Assembly (NCBI GenBank): GCA_947034895.1 | Contig: OX344761.1 | Location: forward strand, 88,797,447-88,861,446 | Length of the DNA stretch: 64,000 nt | From: Rhytidiadelphus loreus | Lineage: Eukaryota > Streptophyta > Bryopsida > Hypnales > Hylocomiaceae | Reading direction: 5' to 3' | Shown: positions 22,661 to 33,531 of the stretch, in pieces | Layout: every line of letters starts with the position of its first letter | How positions within the stretch are numbered: the stretch's first letter is position 1 | The notes under the pieces: generated by a model | The model's database searches: none | What the model was told of the DNA's origin: nothing | The model's input: only the letters and a program-made list of their open reading frames with translations | Program-made: the position numbers and the translations under genes

Positions 22661-24523
22661 TAAAAGGAGACAGTCGTTGCTGGAGCCGACGTCACCATAA
22701 GGCTCCTATTCCCGTCCAACGTCTCTCTCGCTCTCACGTCGTCAAGGTTCCCCACCTTCAAGCCATTGCTGCGCTCGTCGCGCTCGTGCTGGCTCTTTCG
22801 ATCCACGACATGCTCCACGATTCTTCGCCTCTCGCGCATTGGAGCGTCTCTTCATTGCGACTGGAATGAGCTCTTTTGGTGAAGATTTGAGTCCGCTGTG
22901 TCAATTCTAGCAAGGTACTCTCGATCAAATTCTCTCGAAACTTGCAAATGTTGTTAGTTTCTAGTTTCTAGTCGTGGAGCTTTGTGGTCTTGCGTCTTTA
23001 GTGACGAAATTGTGTTTAAATGTGCGTTCTACTAGTGGAATGCTGAATTTGAGATTTGAAGATTGTGAGCTTTGATTTTCGGTTGCGACGGTTGTGGTGC
23101 GTCCGTCGACTGGGATGAGACTCGGTGATCGATTGTGTTCGTGACCATATTATCTGTAACTCGTTTTGGGAATCTCTTGTTACTCAGCATTGTAGTTTCT
23201 AGTTTCCGAACGGAATCAGATTGTTGTATTTGAATTAGTTGCTTGATTCTCGTCGTCTCTTTCGTTTGTGGCAATGGTGAACTCTGCTCGTTTTGGTTCG
23301 TTTTGAGTTTCTTGTCCTCGAGTTATATCTCGCGAGCGACGAAATTGTGTTTGAATGCGAGTTCGTCTTGTGGAATGCTGAATTTGGAAGGTTCATGGGG
23401 TGTGTAGATCGCGTGGTTTGTTTTTGGTTACCCTTGGTTGCGGTGCGTCGGAAGAGTAGCAATGATCGATTGCTCTTAACCTAATGATTTGTAACTCACT
23501 TCGGGAATCTTTTGTTACTCGGCATTGTTGTTCTAATTAATGACCTCTATATTATGACCTCCTCGAAAATGTCATTCTAGAATATCCTGCATACTGGCAA
23601 AGTTCTCACACATTCAAACTATGTCGTAGTGGGAAAGCTGGAACGCAGGTGGCAAGATTCAAGAGTGAGTGTAGTTGCCGAACTGAATCAGAGTGAAATG
23701 TTTGTCCCTGTTGTTTGATTCTCATCGTCTCTCTCGTTTGTGGCCATTGCAGCTGGCATTGCACAGAGATGAGAACGTCTTCTCATCCCTACACGAGGTT
23801 GAATCCTCTAGAAGGATTTCCGTGATTCCCCGGCGAAATTGCGAGCGTTGCGACAATGCTGTTGCGATGAGTGTGAAAGGAGCTTCTTTGAATTTTCAAT
23901 CTTTCCTGCGTCATTGCCCAGCCCTGCGCTCTCAAGCTACCACACAATAGACCTGCGTATTCTCGAGGTGATTGGCTTGTTACTGTGTGTGATTATGCCT
24001 TTCCGAACTCCAAATGCATCCATAGGGTTACTGTTTCCTTGAGTACTGAACAAATTTTAAGAAGAGTGCTTCGTGAAATGTGATGCATTCAATAACGAAT
24101 GGTTACTGAACCCTGAAGTTTAAACTTGTTTCCCACCTCTCCCAGTTGAATAATGGCACTGTCTTGAATCCAACATCAAGTTCCGCGTCATCTCTCATGT
24201 TGTCATCATCTCTTGGATAACGGAGGTAACTAGTTCTCTCGTTCATCGTGATAAGGTTTCTATTGTTCACAAGAGGGTTTCTTATGCTGTCATCACCTCC
24301 TAGACTACGAAGGTAATCTTGTTCTCTTGTTCAACATCTCAATTGAACCATTACCACCTCCTCAGTGCTAAACTCCGTTTCATTACCATGATGATAAACT
24401 CTTAAAAACTTCCTTGTGGTTGAATGTCGTGATTAGTCACCAGGAAATCCAACCACATTCTCTTTCAACTCCCATTCCGAAACCCACTAACGCTGAGAAG
24501 CTTGATTCGTTTTGCAGTCTAAT
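22661..24523 (+). promoter_or_regulatory. Long leader and upstream region of the GRAS gene with probable 5'-UTR introns
   Basis: GC content steps up near 22661. Donor-like CAAG|GTACTC at ~22915 and acceptor-like CATTGCAG|CTGG at ~23753 and TTTTGCAG|TCT at ~24517 suggest spliced leader exons. Several short upstream frames exist, the longest at 23693-23950 (85 codons). These could be uORFs or chance. The segment also holds a tandem duplication and a parent copy of the inverted fragment near 18.2 kb. No transcript evidence is available here, so exon limits are not given. Confidence 0.4.
22960..23545. repeat. Diverged ~320-bp tandem duplication in the GRAS leader
   Basis: GACGAAATTGTGTTTAAATGTGCGTTC, GTGGAATGCTGAATTTG, GGTTGCGACGGTTGTGGTGCGTC and GTAACTCGTTTTGGGAATCTCTTGTTACTCAGCATTGT in the first copy reappear in order from about 23335 to 23530 in the second. 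A third partial match (CCGAACTGAATCAGA...GATTCTCATCGTCTCTCTCGTTTGTGG) begins at about 23678. Confidence 0.7.
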
Positions 24524-26574
24524 ATGCAGAACAGTTCAGCTTCAACACTTCTCGATTCCGGAAGCTCAGGTCGCCCACTTGGAATTCTAGCTCCTCCTGG
24601 TTGCCATGGAAACTCCCCACTGAAGCCCAACCAGGTCGTCCCTCCACCCCTGCCTCCCCTCAGGATGGACGACTTCAACACCTTGGGCTTCGGGGGCGGC
24701 GCCTACGTCACCCCCGGTGGAAACGAATGGATGGAATCCCTGATCGGTGACCTGCAACCTTGCGAGAGCACAGAAAGCTCCACATTACCCCCCGTCATGG
24801 TGGACTCCTGGGAAAATGACTTCACGCTCCCCCGTGATCTTCGCGTTCGAGTGAGCATCGAAGGGACTGCAATGGTGGAGTTTCAGAAGGAAGAGCACCA
24901 GCTGCAGCAGCAGCAGCAACAACAACAACAACAGGAACTTGGGAGTCAGGCTGTAGCGGCGGGTCCTTCTGAGGAGAATAACAATTTGAACAGGAAGGAT
25001 GTCGTCTCCGAAGCGGAGGATCGGTCGACGGAGAGTGATTATAGTGGTGAGAAAGATCATAGTGTTCACCTTGTTCATCTGTTGTTAGAATGCGCAACGC
25101 AGCTCGAGAAGAATCATCAGTCCACGCTCTCCACCTTGCGTCGTCTGCGTGACCTCTCGTCCCCCTTCGGCGATCCCATGCAACGAGGTACACTCTTACC
25201 CCCTTGACTTGACTGCTTTGGAGACTGGTATATTGCAGGTGAAATAGTTTGCTTGTGAGAAAAGTGTGGTGCAGCCAATGATAGTGTGGGAAGTGGGCAG
25301 GATATTCGAGAATGTCATTGTAGAGAGGGTCAGATTAAAGAGGTTTGAGTGTACCTAACTTTGTAACCAATAATCAATGCATCCCGATTACTTATATGTG
25401 AGTTATCCTCAAAACTCATTCAAACTGGGGTGCAGGTCTTGTTTCAGTGTGAAAAAGTGTGAATCTAATGAGGAATGCTGTGAGTAGATTGAGTTGAAGG
25501 GTTAATCTAGGTACCACTAGTTCCCGAAGTGCATCCCCTGTTGGCTTATACCGATTACTTATTGCTTGTATTGCTCCTCCAGTGGCGGCCTACTTCTGCG
25601 ACGCTTTGACGAAATGCGTGTCGGGTCAGGTGACGGACCCTTCCCCAGTCGAAGCGCCCTACAACTCCTTCGTGGCGTGCCAGGTGCTCAACGAGGCTTG
25701 CCCCTACATGAAATTCGCGCACTTGACAGCGAACCAATCCATTTTGGAGGCGGTGAAAGGGTTTTCCTCCGTGCACATCGTAGACTTCGGGATCACGCAC
25801 GGCATTCAATGGGCGGCTTTACTGCAAGCGTTTGCTTCGCAACCGAAGAAGCTTCCTCCTCCTCGGGTGAAGATCACGGGCGTCAGTGTCGCAGGCTCGG
25901 AGTCTGTGCACGCCACAGGCCGAAGGCTGCAGTCTTTCGCTGAGCATCTCGGTGTGGAGTTCGAGTTTTGTCCAGTTGTGGTGGTCGCCATGACAGACTT
26001 CACTCCGGAGTCGGTCACCCTCAACCCCGATGAGAAGCTCATTGTCAATTTCATGCTGCAACTCCATGAGCTTCTGGGTGATGATGGCTCGCCCTCTATC
26101 CAACGCATTCTCAAATCAGTGGTAGCCCTCGCGCCTAGTCTTGTTACCCTGACAGAGTACGACGCGGCGTTGAATGGTACCGAGTTTAAACCGAAGTTCA
26201 TCGACGCGCTCCACTTCTACTGCGCGCTCTTCGACTCGCTGGACGCCACCATGGCGCGTGACTGCCAGGACAGGTTGAACGTGGAGAGCAACTACTTCGC
26301 TCGCCAAATTGAGAATATTGTGGCCTGTGAGGGGGTAGCGAGGACGCAGCGGCATGAGAGCTGTGAGCAGTGGAGTCGGCATTTTCAGAATGGGGGGTTC
26401 GTGAGTGTGGCTCTGAGTCATTACGCGCATAGCCAGGCGCAGCAGCTGTTGTGGCAGTATTGCGACAACTTCCGGTTGCAGAGACCGCCTGGTGGGTGCC
26501 TCTCTCTCACATGGCAGGACAGGTCTCTCATCACCGTGTCTGCCTGGAAACTGAGCGAGTCCGCAGCATTGTAA
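24524..26574 (+). CDS. GRAS-family transcription regulator, SCL4/SCL7-like, one intron
   Basis: Exons 24524-25187 and 25583-26574 join in phase (split Val codon) to 551 residues. The ATG at 24524 is the first in frame after an acceptor-like TTTTGCAG. The N-terminal ~170 residues are low-complexity, with a Pro-rich stretch and an eleven-residue-scale Gln run at ~127-137. This is typical of a GRAS activation region. The C-terminal GRAS domain shows LHRI (LVHLLLECATQL), VHIVDFG at ~285-291 (VHIID motif) followed by HGIQWAALLQA, LHRII, a PFYRE-like region (ALHFYCALFDSLDA), an RVER-like GVARTQRHE, and SAW ending in VSAWKLSE. HGIQWAALL and the motif spacing suggest the SCL4/7 group. There is no DELLA motif. 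A nuclear transcriptional cofactor role follows from the family; targets are unknown. Confidence 0.87.
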
Positions 26575-27842
26575 TACAGTAATGGAGCCATTCGGACTGT
26601 CAACAAGCTTGAGATTTGGCAACTTGGTTTGAAGCTTCTACAAGGGGTCTCGCACTGTGAGCTCAGAATTGCTTGGACTTGGAAACGAGCAATTGAATCT
26701 TGTGGCAGGGATTGTGAACTGTGACACCACTACTGATGCAGGCGATGATAAGAACGATTTCCACGGGGATTGGTGACCGACTTTGAAGTATTTTTCTCCC
26801 TACTGATGATCAGTTGATGGTCCGTCCCTCCTTAGGCGTTGCGTTTTGGAGAGGTTGCTAATTATATGTGCAGCACTGCATGGATTCCATTGAATCAGAT
26901 TGCATGGAAGTGCCCGGCATCGATGGCTTGCTTGAATCCAGCACCGGTTCGGTTTCATATGGAAACCAGGCAGTTGGAGACTTGAATGGAGGCAATTTTG
27001 CAGAGTGGGATCAGTTGATAGAAGGATCAGTTGTGAGTCGTTGGAACAGTCGGCATTAATTTTTGCCTGGGTTTCTAAAGGCTCGATTCTGATTGTGGCC
27101 TTAAGGGTGCCAGATTCTGCTGTTTCCTCCGGTTTTGTAAATACATCTAAGTTTAGCTAAAGAGTTGAGTACGTTGGACTGTCTCTTTTTTCTCACTCTC
27201 TTTACTTTACTTTACTTCACTGTGTTGAAGTGTGTTTGTGTTTTGTGGTGAGATGTGTATGCTGTCTGACTTGAGTTTCGTTGTGATGGTTTTGGACCAA
27301 GGTAGAAGTGCCCATTCCGGACACTACTTCGGCCCATTGTGTGTAACTTAATCTAACTATAGCCATGGCACTCTCTGAAAAGGGCACAAGCCAGGGATTA
27401 TTAGAAGTTGATATTATCGAATGATGGATCCTCTCATTATTCTTTCAGTTGCAAGGATTCCAAGCATGGTTATAATATGAAACGACACTGCCGTCCCCAA
27501 CTACTGGTATTTAATTGCTCACCTTCAGTGAGTGTCTCACCAACTCAACGCACCACAGCATTCCGATCCTCATACAGATGGCCTGTAAGCGAAGAGCTTA
27601 CACTCCAGCACTGGTATTTGTTTTCTCTGGATGCCTGATTCAAGAAGAGGAGGGTGGATGCTCAGAAACGAAATGGTTATCTTGCGGCATTGTGATGAAC
27701 GGATAAAGTTAAGTTCAATTTCAGAAGTAGGACGATGTAGCAGAGTTCAGGTTCACGAAGAAAGAAACTCGGTCATGTGTAGAAAGAGTAGCAAGTATAT
27801 CATTAATACGTCGCGGAAGCAGGATTGGAGAAGTAAATGCAC
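26575..27842. other. 3' region of the GRAS gene and convergent tail of the minus-strand gene
   Basis: This holds the GRAS 3' UTR, with a probable end near GTTTTGTAAATACATC at ~27135, and a run of TTTACTTTACTTTACTTCAC at ~27200. Toward the right it should contain the last exon of the minus-strand gene at 27843-30429. A segment at ~27645-27700 (minus, DNHFVSEHP) faintly resembles the last exon of its paralogue. I could not find a clean acceptor. ORFs at 26868, 27408, 27515 and 27631 look incidental. Confidence 0.4.
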
Positions 27843-30429
27843 CTGATTCATGTCGTCATAAATCTGCTTCCTCAACCATGGCTTGCTGGTTTGAAACTGC
27901 GACCTTTGCTCTGTTAGAAGCTCCTTCTGGAACACCAAAATACAATCAAGTTTTCACAGTTTGAATAAGCAGGACTATCGACGTTAGATGTGGCCACGAT
28001 TGATGCACACATCGTAGATGGAGACACTATTTTAAGAAGAGCTGCTGATTGTTTCTCCTAAGTATGAGAATTTTGATATCATTGAATAAGAACATACCGG
28101 CTGTTTGAACCCATGGAAGTGACCATCAATTACGTACTCATTCAACCTCCCCTGCGGTGCATATGGTTTGCGCTCGTCACGTTGCACGTGCGGAAGGGGT
28201 TGAATCTGGTATTCACGAACCAATGGTTCAAAAATTACGTTCTCCCTCAGATCTGAAAAGTGGATGAAAGTTAGTAGAACTTACCAAACTATCCTTGATA
28301 TGTCATCACCAGATGACAGCTGGGTGCATTAACTCATGAAACACGGTTTTGAAACAATGTATACATAATATTTCACAGGTTTCTTTTCATAAGATTTCCT
28401 CGCGGCCCAAGTTTGCAGTACAACGAATAAATATAACCCCTTGAATACACTCTATTGCGCCTTCAAAGACTAAAGTAACGAAAAACATAGCTGCTCACTA
28501 TACAATGCAGAGGATTTGTATCCCTAAACACGGCCCTTTTGACATGGCCGATCTGTCTTCTACATCCTCATGAACAAGTCCATACCGTTTCAATCAGCAC
28601 GTAACTTAACGCTCATCATTATCTGGTCCATATAATCTTAAAGAATGTATGACCAGTTAGATACTGCACAAAGAAGAGACACCAAAAGTTACACTTAAAG
28701 AAATAAAAACTTAAAACTACCATGCGCTGGATATCTCTAAAGGCATGAATCTTGGACTGTTGACCCATGCTCCGGTAATCTGGAAAAACATAGAAACTAC
28801 TGCGAGGTGGACAATAATTATCAAAAGAGGTGTTGTTTCTCTACCAATGTCATCAGGCAATGTAATCAGCTTCTTCCCACGTCGTTTGTCTGGTGTAGTG
28901 CAACCTGCGGGTAAGCTGCACCCAGTGTGTGCAAGCCTCGGTGTGCATGCTCCACTGTCAGGTGGCGATGGAATGAATTTCTTCCCTCTTTGCAAGAGAA
29001 TTTCTTCCCTCGTTACAAGAGGGCTACCTTCTTCATCAATTCGAGGGCTTGAAGGGGGTTCGTCAAGAGGCAAACAATTGGAAGGACTGTTGCGTGGATG
29101 TTCCTTGAAAGGAGTGAGCTTCTTTCCCGTATGAATTTCTTCCTGCATTCCCTGACCAAATAATTGTCACACCTTTAACAAAAAATTCTCTCCAATTGAA
29201 AATTAATCAAACTTGTTCGATACGAACAGGTCGGAAAGGAAGGGCTAAGGACAGTTGCTGAAAAGTATAGAATGTTACGGTGTCTATCTCCGGTGGGTCA
29301 TCAAAATTCTGTCCGTGAATATAAGCTGAATCTTGGAGTTGATGCACGCATTGCCTCGAGCACACATGTCCTTTAGCAATTCTCCAGTCCCTTCGTTCCG
29401 GGACAAAGGCTGGAATGTAACGGAGACTTGGCCGAAATGGTGGTGAGGAGGTCTCCTTCCAAGTGGTGCTGTAGGAAGTTGGCACTTTGATGCAATTGGT
29501 GTGGGGTTTCTCTGAGTCCCCTTCCGGTGGACCAGCAACGTGAACACAGGGCTTCCAGTTGGTCTCACAGCTGCTCTTTCTGTCGCCACCCGCCGACCGG
29601 ATGCACGGTCTCCAACTCCACGATTTCCCATAATCATGCGCGCATGGAATATAGGTTCTTGAGCTTCTCCACTGCCGCCGATTGTAATCAACATTCAACG
29701 ACGCCAGTTAGCACAACGCCAAAAGCGTGACACTCTCGATCAATCTAGTGAAATAATCTGATATTTAATTCAATGTCAGTTCTAACATGCGGTTTCTATC
29801 TTATATGTGGACATAAGGAATGTGCAATGCTAGAGTACCTCTTGTTCAAGCTGAGGTTGCGCAGAGTCCCCCAAACTGTCACCGGTCATCTTTCCAGAGC
29901 GAACAGTGGGCCTCCATATATCCTGGCACCCGTGTTCGTGATGAGATTCCACTCTGTGCTTCGATGACCTCCACTGCCTCAATCACAAGCAGAAGGAGAA
30001 AAATCAGGAGAGAACAATGCAATAAAACAAGCACAAATTCAAATTTTGTCTCACAAGCACAACTACAGAATCGAACAGGCGTAAGAGTATTACTACCGGT
30101 TGCTCTTGGCAGTCGAATGAGTTGAGGAACGCTTCACTTTCATCACTTGCCCCTCCAAGTGGTCTTTGAGGAATTGGTTTCGTCCCGGGAGGACATGGCC
30201 TCGATGCATGGTAATCTGAAGGGTTCAGTTCATTTCGGACACAATCCAAACAACCCCTTGGTGGTGCACGAGCATGGATGTCTCTGTACGAATGCTGCGG
30301 AATCACTTGAGCAGCCTTTTCTTTAGGACAACCAACTGGGCATGCCGTCTTTGGCCGTGTTGCTAAATACGTTGGAGTCATACAACAGAGTGCAATGCAT
30401 TCAGGTGAAGGCGGGGTTGTCGGCATCAT
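27843..30429 (-). CDS. Unrecognised protein, tandem paralogue A (CSxQCxH motif), 3' end unresolved
   Basis: Exons from 5' to 3' are 30429-30097, 29973-29839, 29671-29279, 29142-28845, 28252-28098 and 27926-27843. All GT..AG joins keep frame, for 466 residues plus an unresolved last exon. Exon 1 is Cys/Pro-rich (CPVGCPKEK, PRGCLDCV). Exon 3 has TWKETSSPPFRPSLRYIP, then DWR...GHVCSRQCVH. Exon 4 repeats GKK before hydrophobic residues (GKKLTPF, GKKFIPS, GKKLITL). The exon 5-6 join reads APQGRLNEYVIDGHFHGFKQP + KELLTEQRSQF...KPW. There is no signal peptide or membrane segment. I do not recognise the family. The Arg-Pro-aromatic and CSxQCxH repeats could bind metal or a filament. Its neighbour at 31769-33531 is a clear paralogue with the same phases, which supports both models. 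Confidence 0.6.
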
Positions 30430-31768
30430 GCACCTTAGAACATATCCATCCTCAATTTGGAACTACGTCTAACAAAGATTGAGCAGCTTTATTATCAAAA
30501 TGGGAATTCCATGAGAAATACAGAAGACAATAATCTGTGATAGTGCTCGTCGCTTCTTTCCTGCAAAAAGTGTAAATTAAGAGGGCACCATATATCACAA
30601 TTCTAAAAACAAAGTAAGCTGTCGAAGATCGACGTAGCAGCAGGATGGGAAGAAATTACCCATTTGTCAGCGTACAAGCTCAAAACCCCTTGCGAAACCA
30701 TAAAAAGAAATCGAGAGATCGGCACAAATCTTCCCACAAATCCTCCACAGTGAAAAAGCGCTAGCCTCGACCCTGCACAAGGGTTGATAAACTCAATCAG
30801 CATCTAGTGCACTCGATAAGTAGATCAACAATTCGTGGTCAGAAACAACTAGGAGTACATCTAGTGCAAATGAGAGACTTCTCCATCAACCTATCAATAA
30901 TGACATAACAGGGACTTCAAAGGGCATAGGTTCCTCGGTTCCTGACAGGAAAGAATGAAACAGAGTGAATACTTGCGAAAGGATAAGAAATTAGGGCATG
31001 GCGGAATATCCAGTTGACGGTTGAGAGAATGTAGGAGTTACCAAAGAAAGAAATCACAGGACTCGACTTCTTCAGTGAAGTGTACGTACAATCACGCTCT
31101 TATGCGGTATCAGTTCGCGAGTCAGTTGGTAGTTAGGTGATTAATAGACAACATACTATAGCGCATCTCATTTCGACATCTGAGGATTCCGAGTGCCGCT
31201 TGACGACCAAATCCGAGTGCTCTATTTTCAACATGTTATTACACGGAAGTCACACATGCCCACATATATGTCCAAGTACCGAGTTGGAGGCCAATAGAGT
31301 ACCCTTCACTATCTTGGAGACTGGTGGCATTGCAACAACAAAGTCGCGACAAAGCTTCTCCCTAGATACGATCTCACCAGTTACCTAGGTCTACGTCAGA
31401 GGCGACAACCACAGAGTCACGAAAATTTTATGAGCTCCAAGTCGATTCAACATCCGTAAACCTTGAAGGAGAAATCAACTAGACACATATCTGCTCATTA
31501 GAGAACTCTTAATCGTGTTTGTTATCAAATCAGTTTTTAAGTGAAACTCCTTATCACTGAACTGAAAGCCATGGAGTTCAATGACTTTCAACAATGGCAG
31601 ATACAATCTCGGAGAAATGGAAACTTGCTAAACGCTACTTCCGAGGAGAAAGTCCAGTGTCAAGAGGTCGTAGAAAATGTCTGCGAACTTAGATCACGAG
31701 CACTCGAGTCGCTAATTGCTTGATGAACACGCAGGAATAGCTCTTACCAGCGCCCTAGAACTCACATA
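30430..31768. other. Spacer between the two tandem paralogues
   Basis: It should hold the promoter and leader of paralogue A (to its left, minus strand) and the 3' UTR of paralogue B. Short frames at 30603-30803 (minus), 31137-31388 and 31541-31723 (plus) have no recognisable content. Confidence 0.4.
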
Positions 31769-33531
31769 TTACAACACCTTTGTAATGTGCAGAGGAGCAT
31801 CCGATACAATTGATGATTTCTGTCCACTACAGTTAAATATACGGCCAGCTGCAGTGCACGGTGGTCTGTTCACCAGAGAAGTCCTATCTTCATAGAGATG
31901 CGTCGTCACAGAAGGGTCTACACTACTAGCTCGAAATCCGTTGTCTTTGGAAGCCTGGTTTCACGTTAGAATGATTTGTTAGTGATTGATGGAGTCCACA
32001 TTTTATGCTTGAACACGAGAATTGAAGGACAGGTACCTGAGTCACTTCCTCAAAAATTCCCTGCCGTATCCATGGCTTGCAATTCACAAACTGAGCCCTT
32101 TGTTCCGTCAGCAACTCTGTCTGATACGTCAAGAAAACATTCCACAATTTGAACTCGAACTGGTGCAATACAAATTGCATTGCTATGTACAATACAGACG
32201 GTTCAACTAATGATTTCTGACCTACAACCCTCCCTTGAAGGCTCCAGCAGAAGTAGAACTGATTAGTAATCAATCAGAAAAATTAGCACATAGGGTCGAA
32301 CTTACTGGCTGTTTGATCTTGTGGAAATGGCCATCGATGATGTATTCGTTGAGCCTTCCTTGCGGCGCCATCGGTTTACTCACAAAGCTTCTCGATGCCG
32401 GTGGCTGTGCCTGTCGATGTTCCAATGGTCGAAAAGTTGCGTCCTCGTGCTGAACTGCAACAGCAGAGATCTGAAAGGTTAGATTTGTAAGGAGTGTTAT
32501 CAGCCACAGTTGACTCTAACTGCTTTTGTCTGCTGTTGGCAACTGTCCTACGGACCGAAGGCACTCAAAAACCAACACTGAAGCAAGAGCATGAACCCAC
32601 TAGAAGAACATTGAAGGCCTTTGACTAATTTCATACTTGATCTCTGCGGTTTGCTGTCTATATTTTCGCCCGTTTCTCTGTGAGCGCATTGTTTCGAGCA
32701 CAGATGCATCCGCGAAGGTCTCCATTCCTTTTCCTTGGGATAATATTCTGGAATGTATCGTTTACAAGGGCGAAAAGGCGACACAACGTTCTCTTTCCCA
32801 GAGAGGAGGTCCGGTTGGTAAATTAATGCAAAATCTGGTTGCTGATGGTTGCATTGTCTCGAGCAAGGATGCCGTCGTGACGGTCTCCACCCCACCCCTG
32901 TAGGATTGTACTCTGGAATGAATCGTTTCATCGGCCGAAAACTGGGAGCAGTGGTCTCCTTCCAAGAACTGTAGGACGGACCTCCATTCACTTTAATTGA
33001 GCTGCTGTAGGGCTTCACAACGCTCCCTTGCCGTTGATCGGTCGGTGCGGTGAAGGGCCATTCTTTCACCTCATGGTTGACTGTCTCCCCATTCCGTGCG
33101 CGAGGTTTCCCAGGCTTCTTAGCACGAGGTGTACTTGTTCTTGAGCTTCTCGGCTGCCACAGCCATTTCAGTCACACATACAAATCCGAGGACACAATTA
33201 TAGAAACCAAAATTATAGCAATTTGCGAAACCTAATTCAGAAGTGAGAATAGACACCTCAGGTGAAAGCTGAGTTTTGGCAGATTCACCCGGATTGGCAC
33301 CTGCACCCTTTCCTCGTCTAGCATTCTGTGGCATTGATATGAGTTTCCCTGTTAGCTAGACCTAAAAAGGTTTTCCAATCACATGGCAGGGAGGTAATTA
33401 AATCAGACTGACTGCTAAATCTTTCTTGAAAAGGAAACGTTACACAGTTCCACATGCTCACTAAACTAAAAGTCTGAAGGCAACTCATGAGAGAATATCT
33501 TACATACCGGTTGCTCTTGATTTTCGGTCAT
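31769..33531 (-). CDS. Unrecognised protein, tandem paralogue B with two FRP...CSxQCxH repeats
   Basis: Exons 33531-33508, 33325-33257, 33153-32637, 32454-32306, 32120-32037 and 31954-31769 join in phase to 343 codons (342 residues). Exon 1 encodes only MTENQEQP. Exon 3 holds two tandem repeats of the pattern FRPxKRxIPEYxPxxxxWRPSRxHxCSxQCxH, as in FRPMKRFIPEY...HPCSRQCNH and FRPCKRYIPEY...HLCSKQCAH. The exon 4-5 join reads APQGRLNEYIIDGHFHKIKQP + TELLTEQRAQF...CKPW, very close to paralogue A. The 84-nt penultimate exon is the same length in both genes. The last exon ends ...APLHITKVL then TAA. There is no known domain, signal or membrane segment. It is probably soluble; function is unknown. 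Confidence 0.65.

Noticed and set aside
25806..26622. Long minus-strand frames opposite the GRAS exon (131, 94 and 168 codons)
   Set aside because: They are antisense shadows of a GC-rich, clearly recognised GRAS coding exon.
26868..27059. 63-codon frame downstream of the GRAS stop
   Set aside because: It lies within the expected 3' UTR, is out of frame with the GRAS domain, and the GRAS protein is already complete at its SAW motif.
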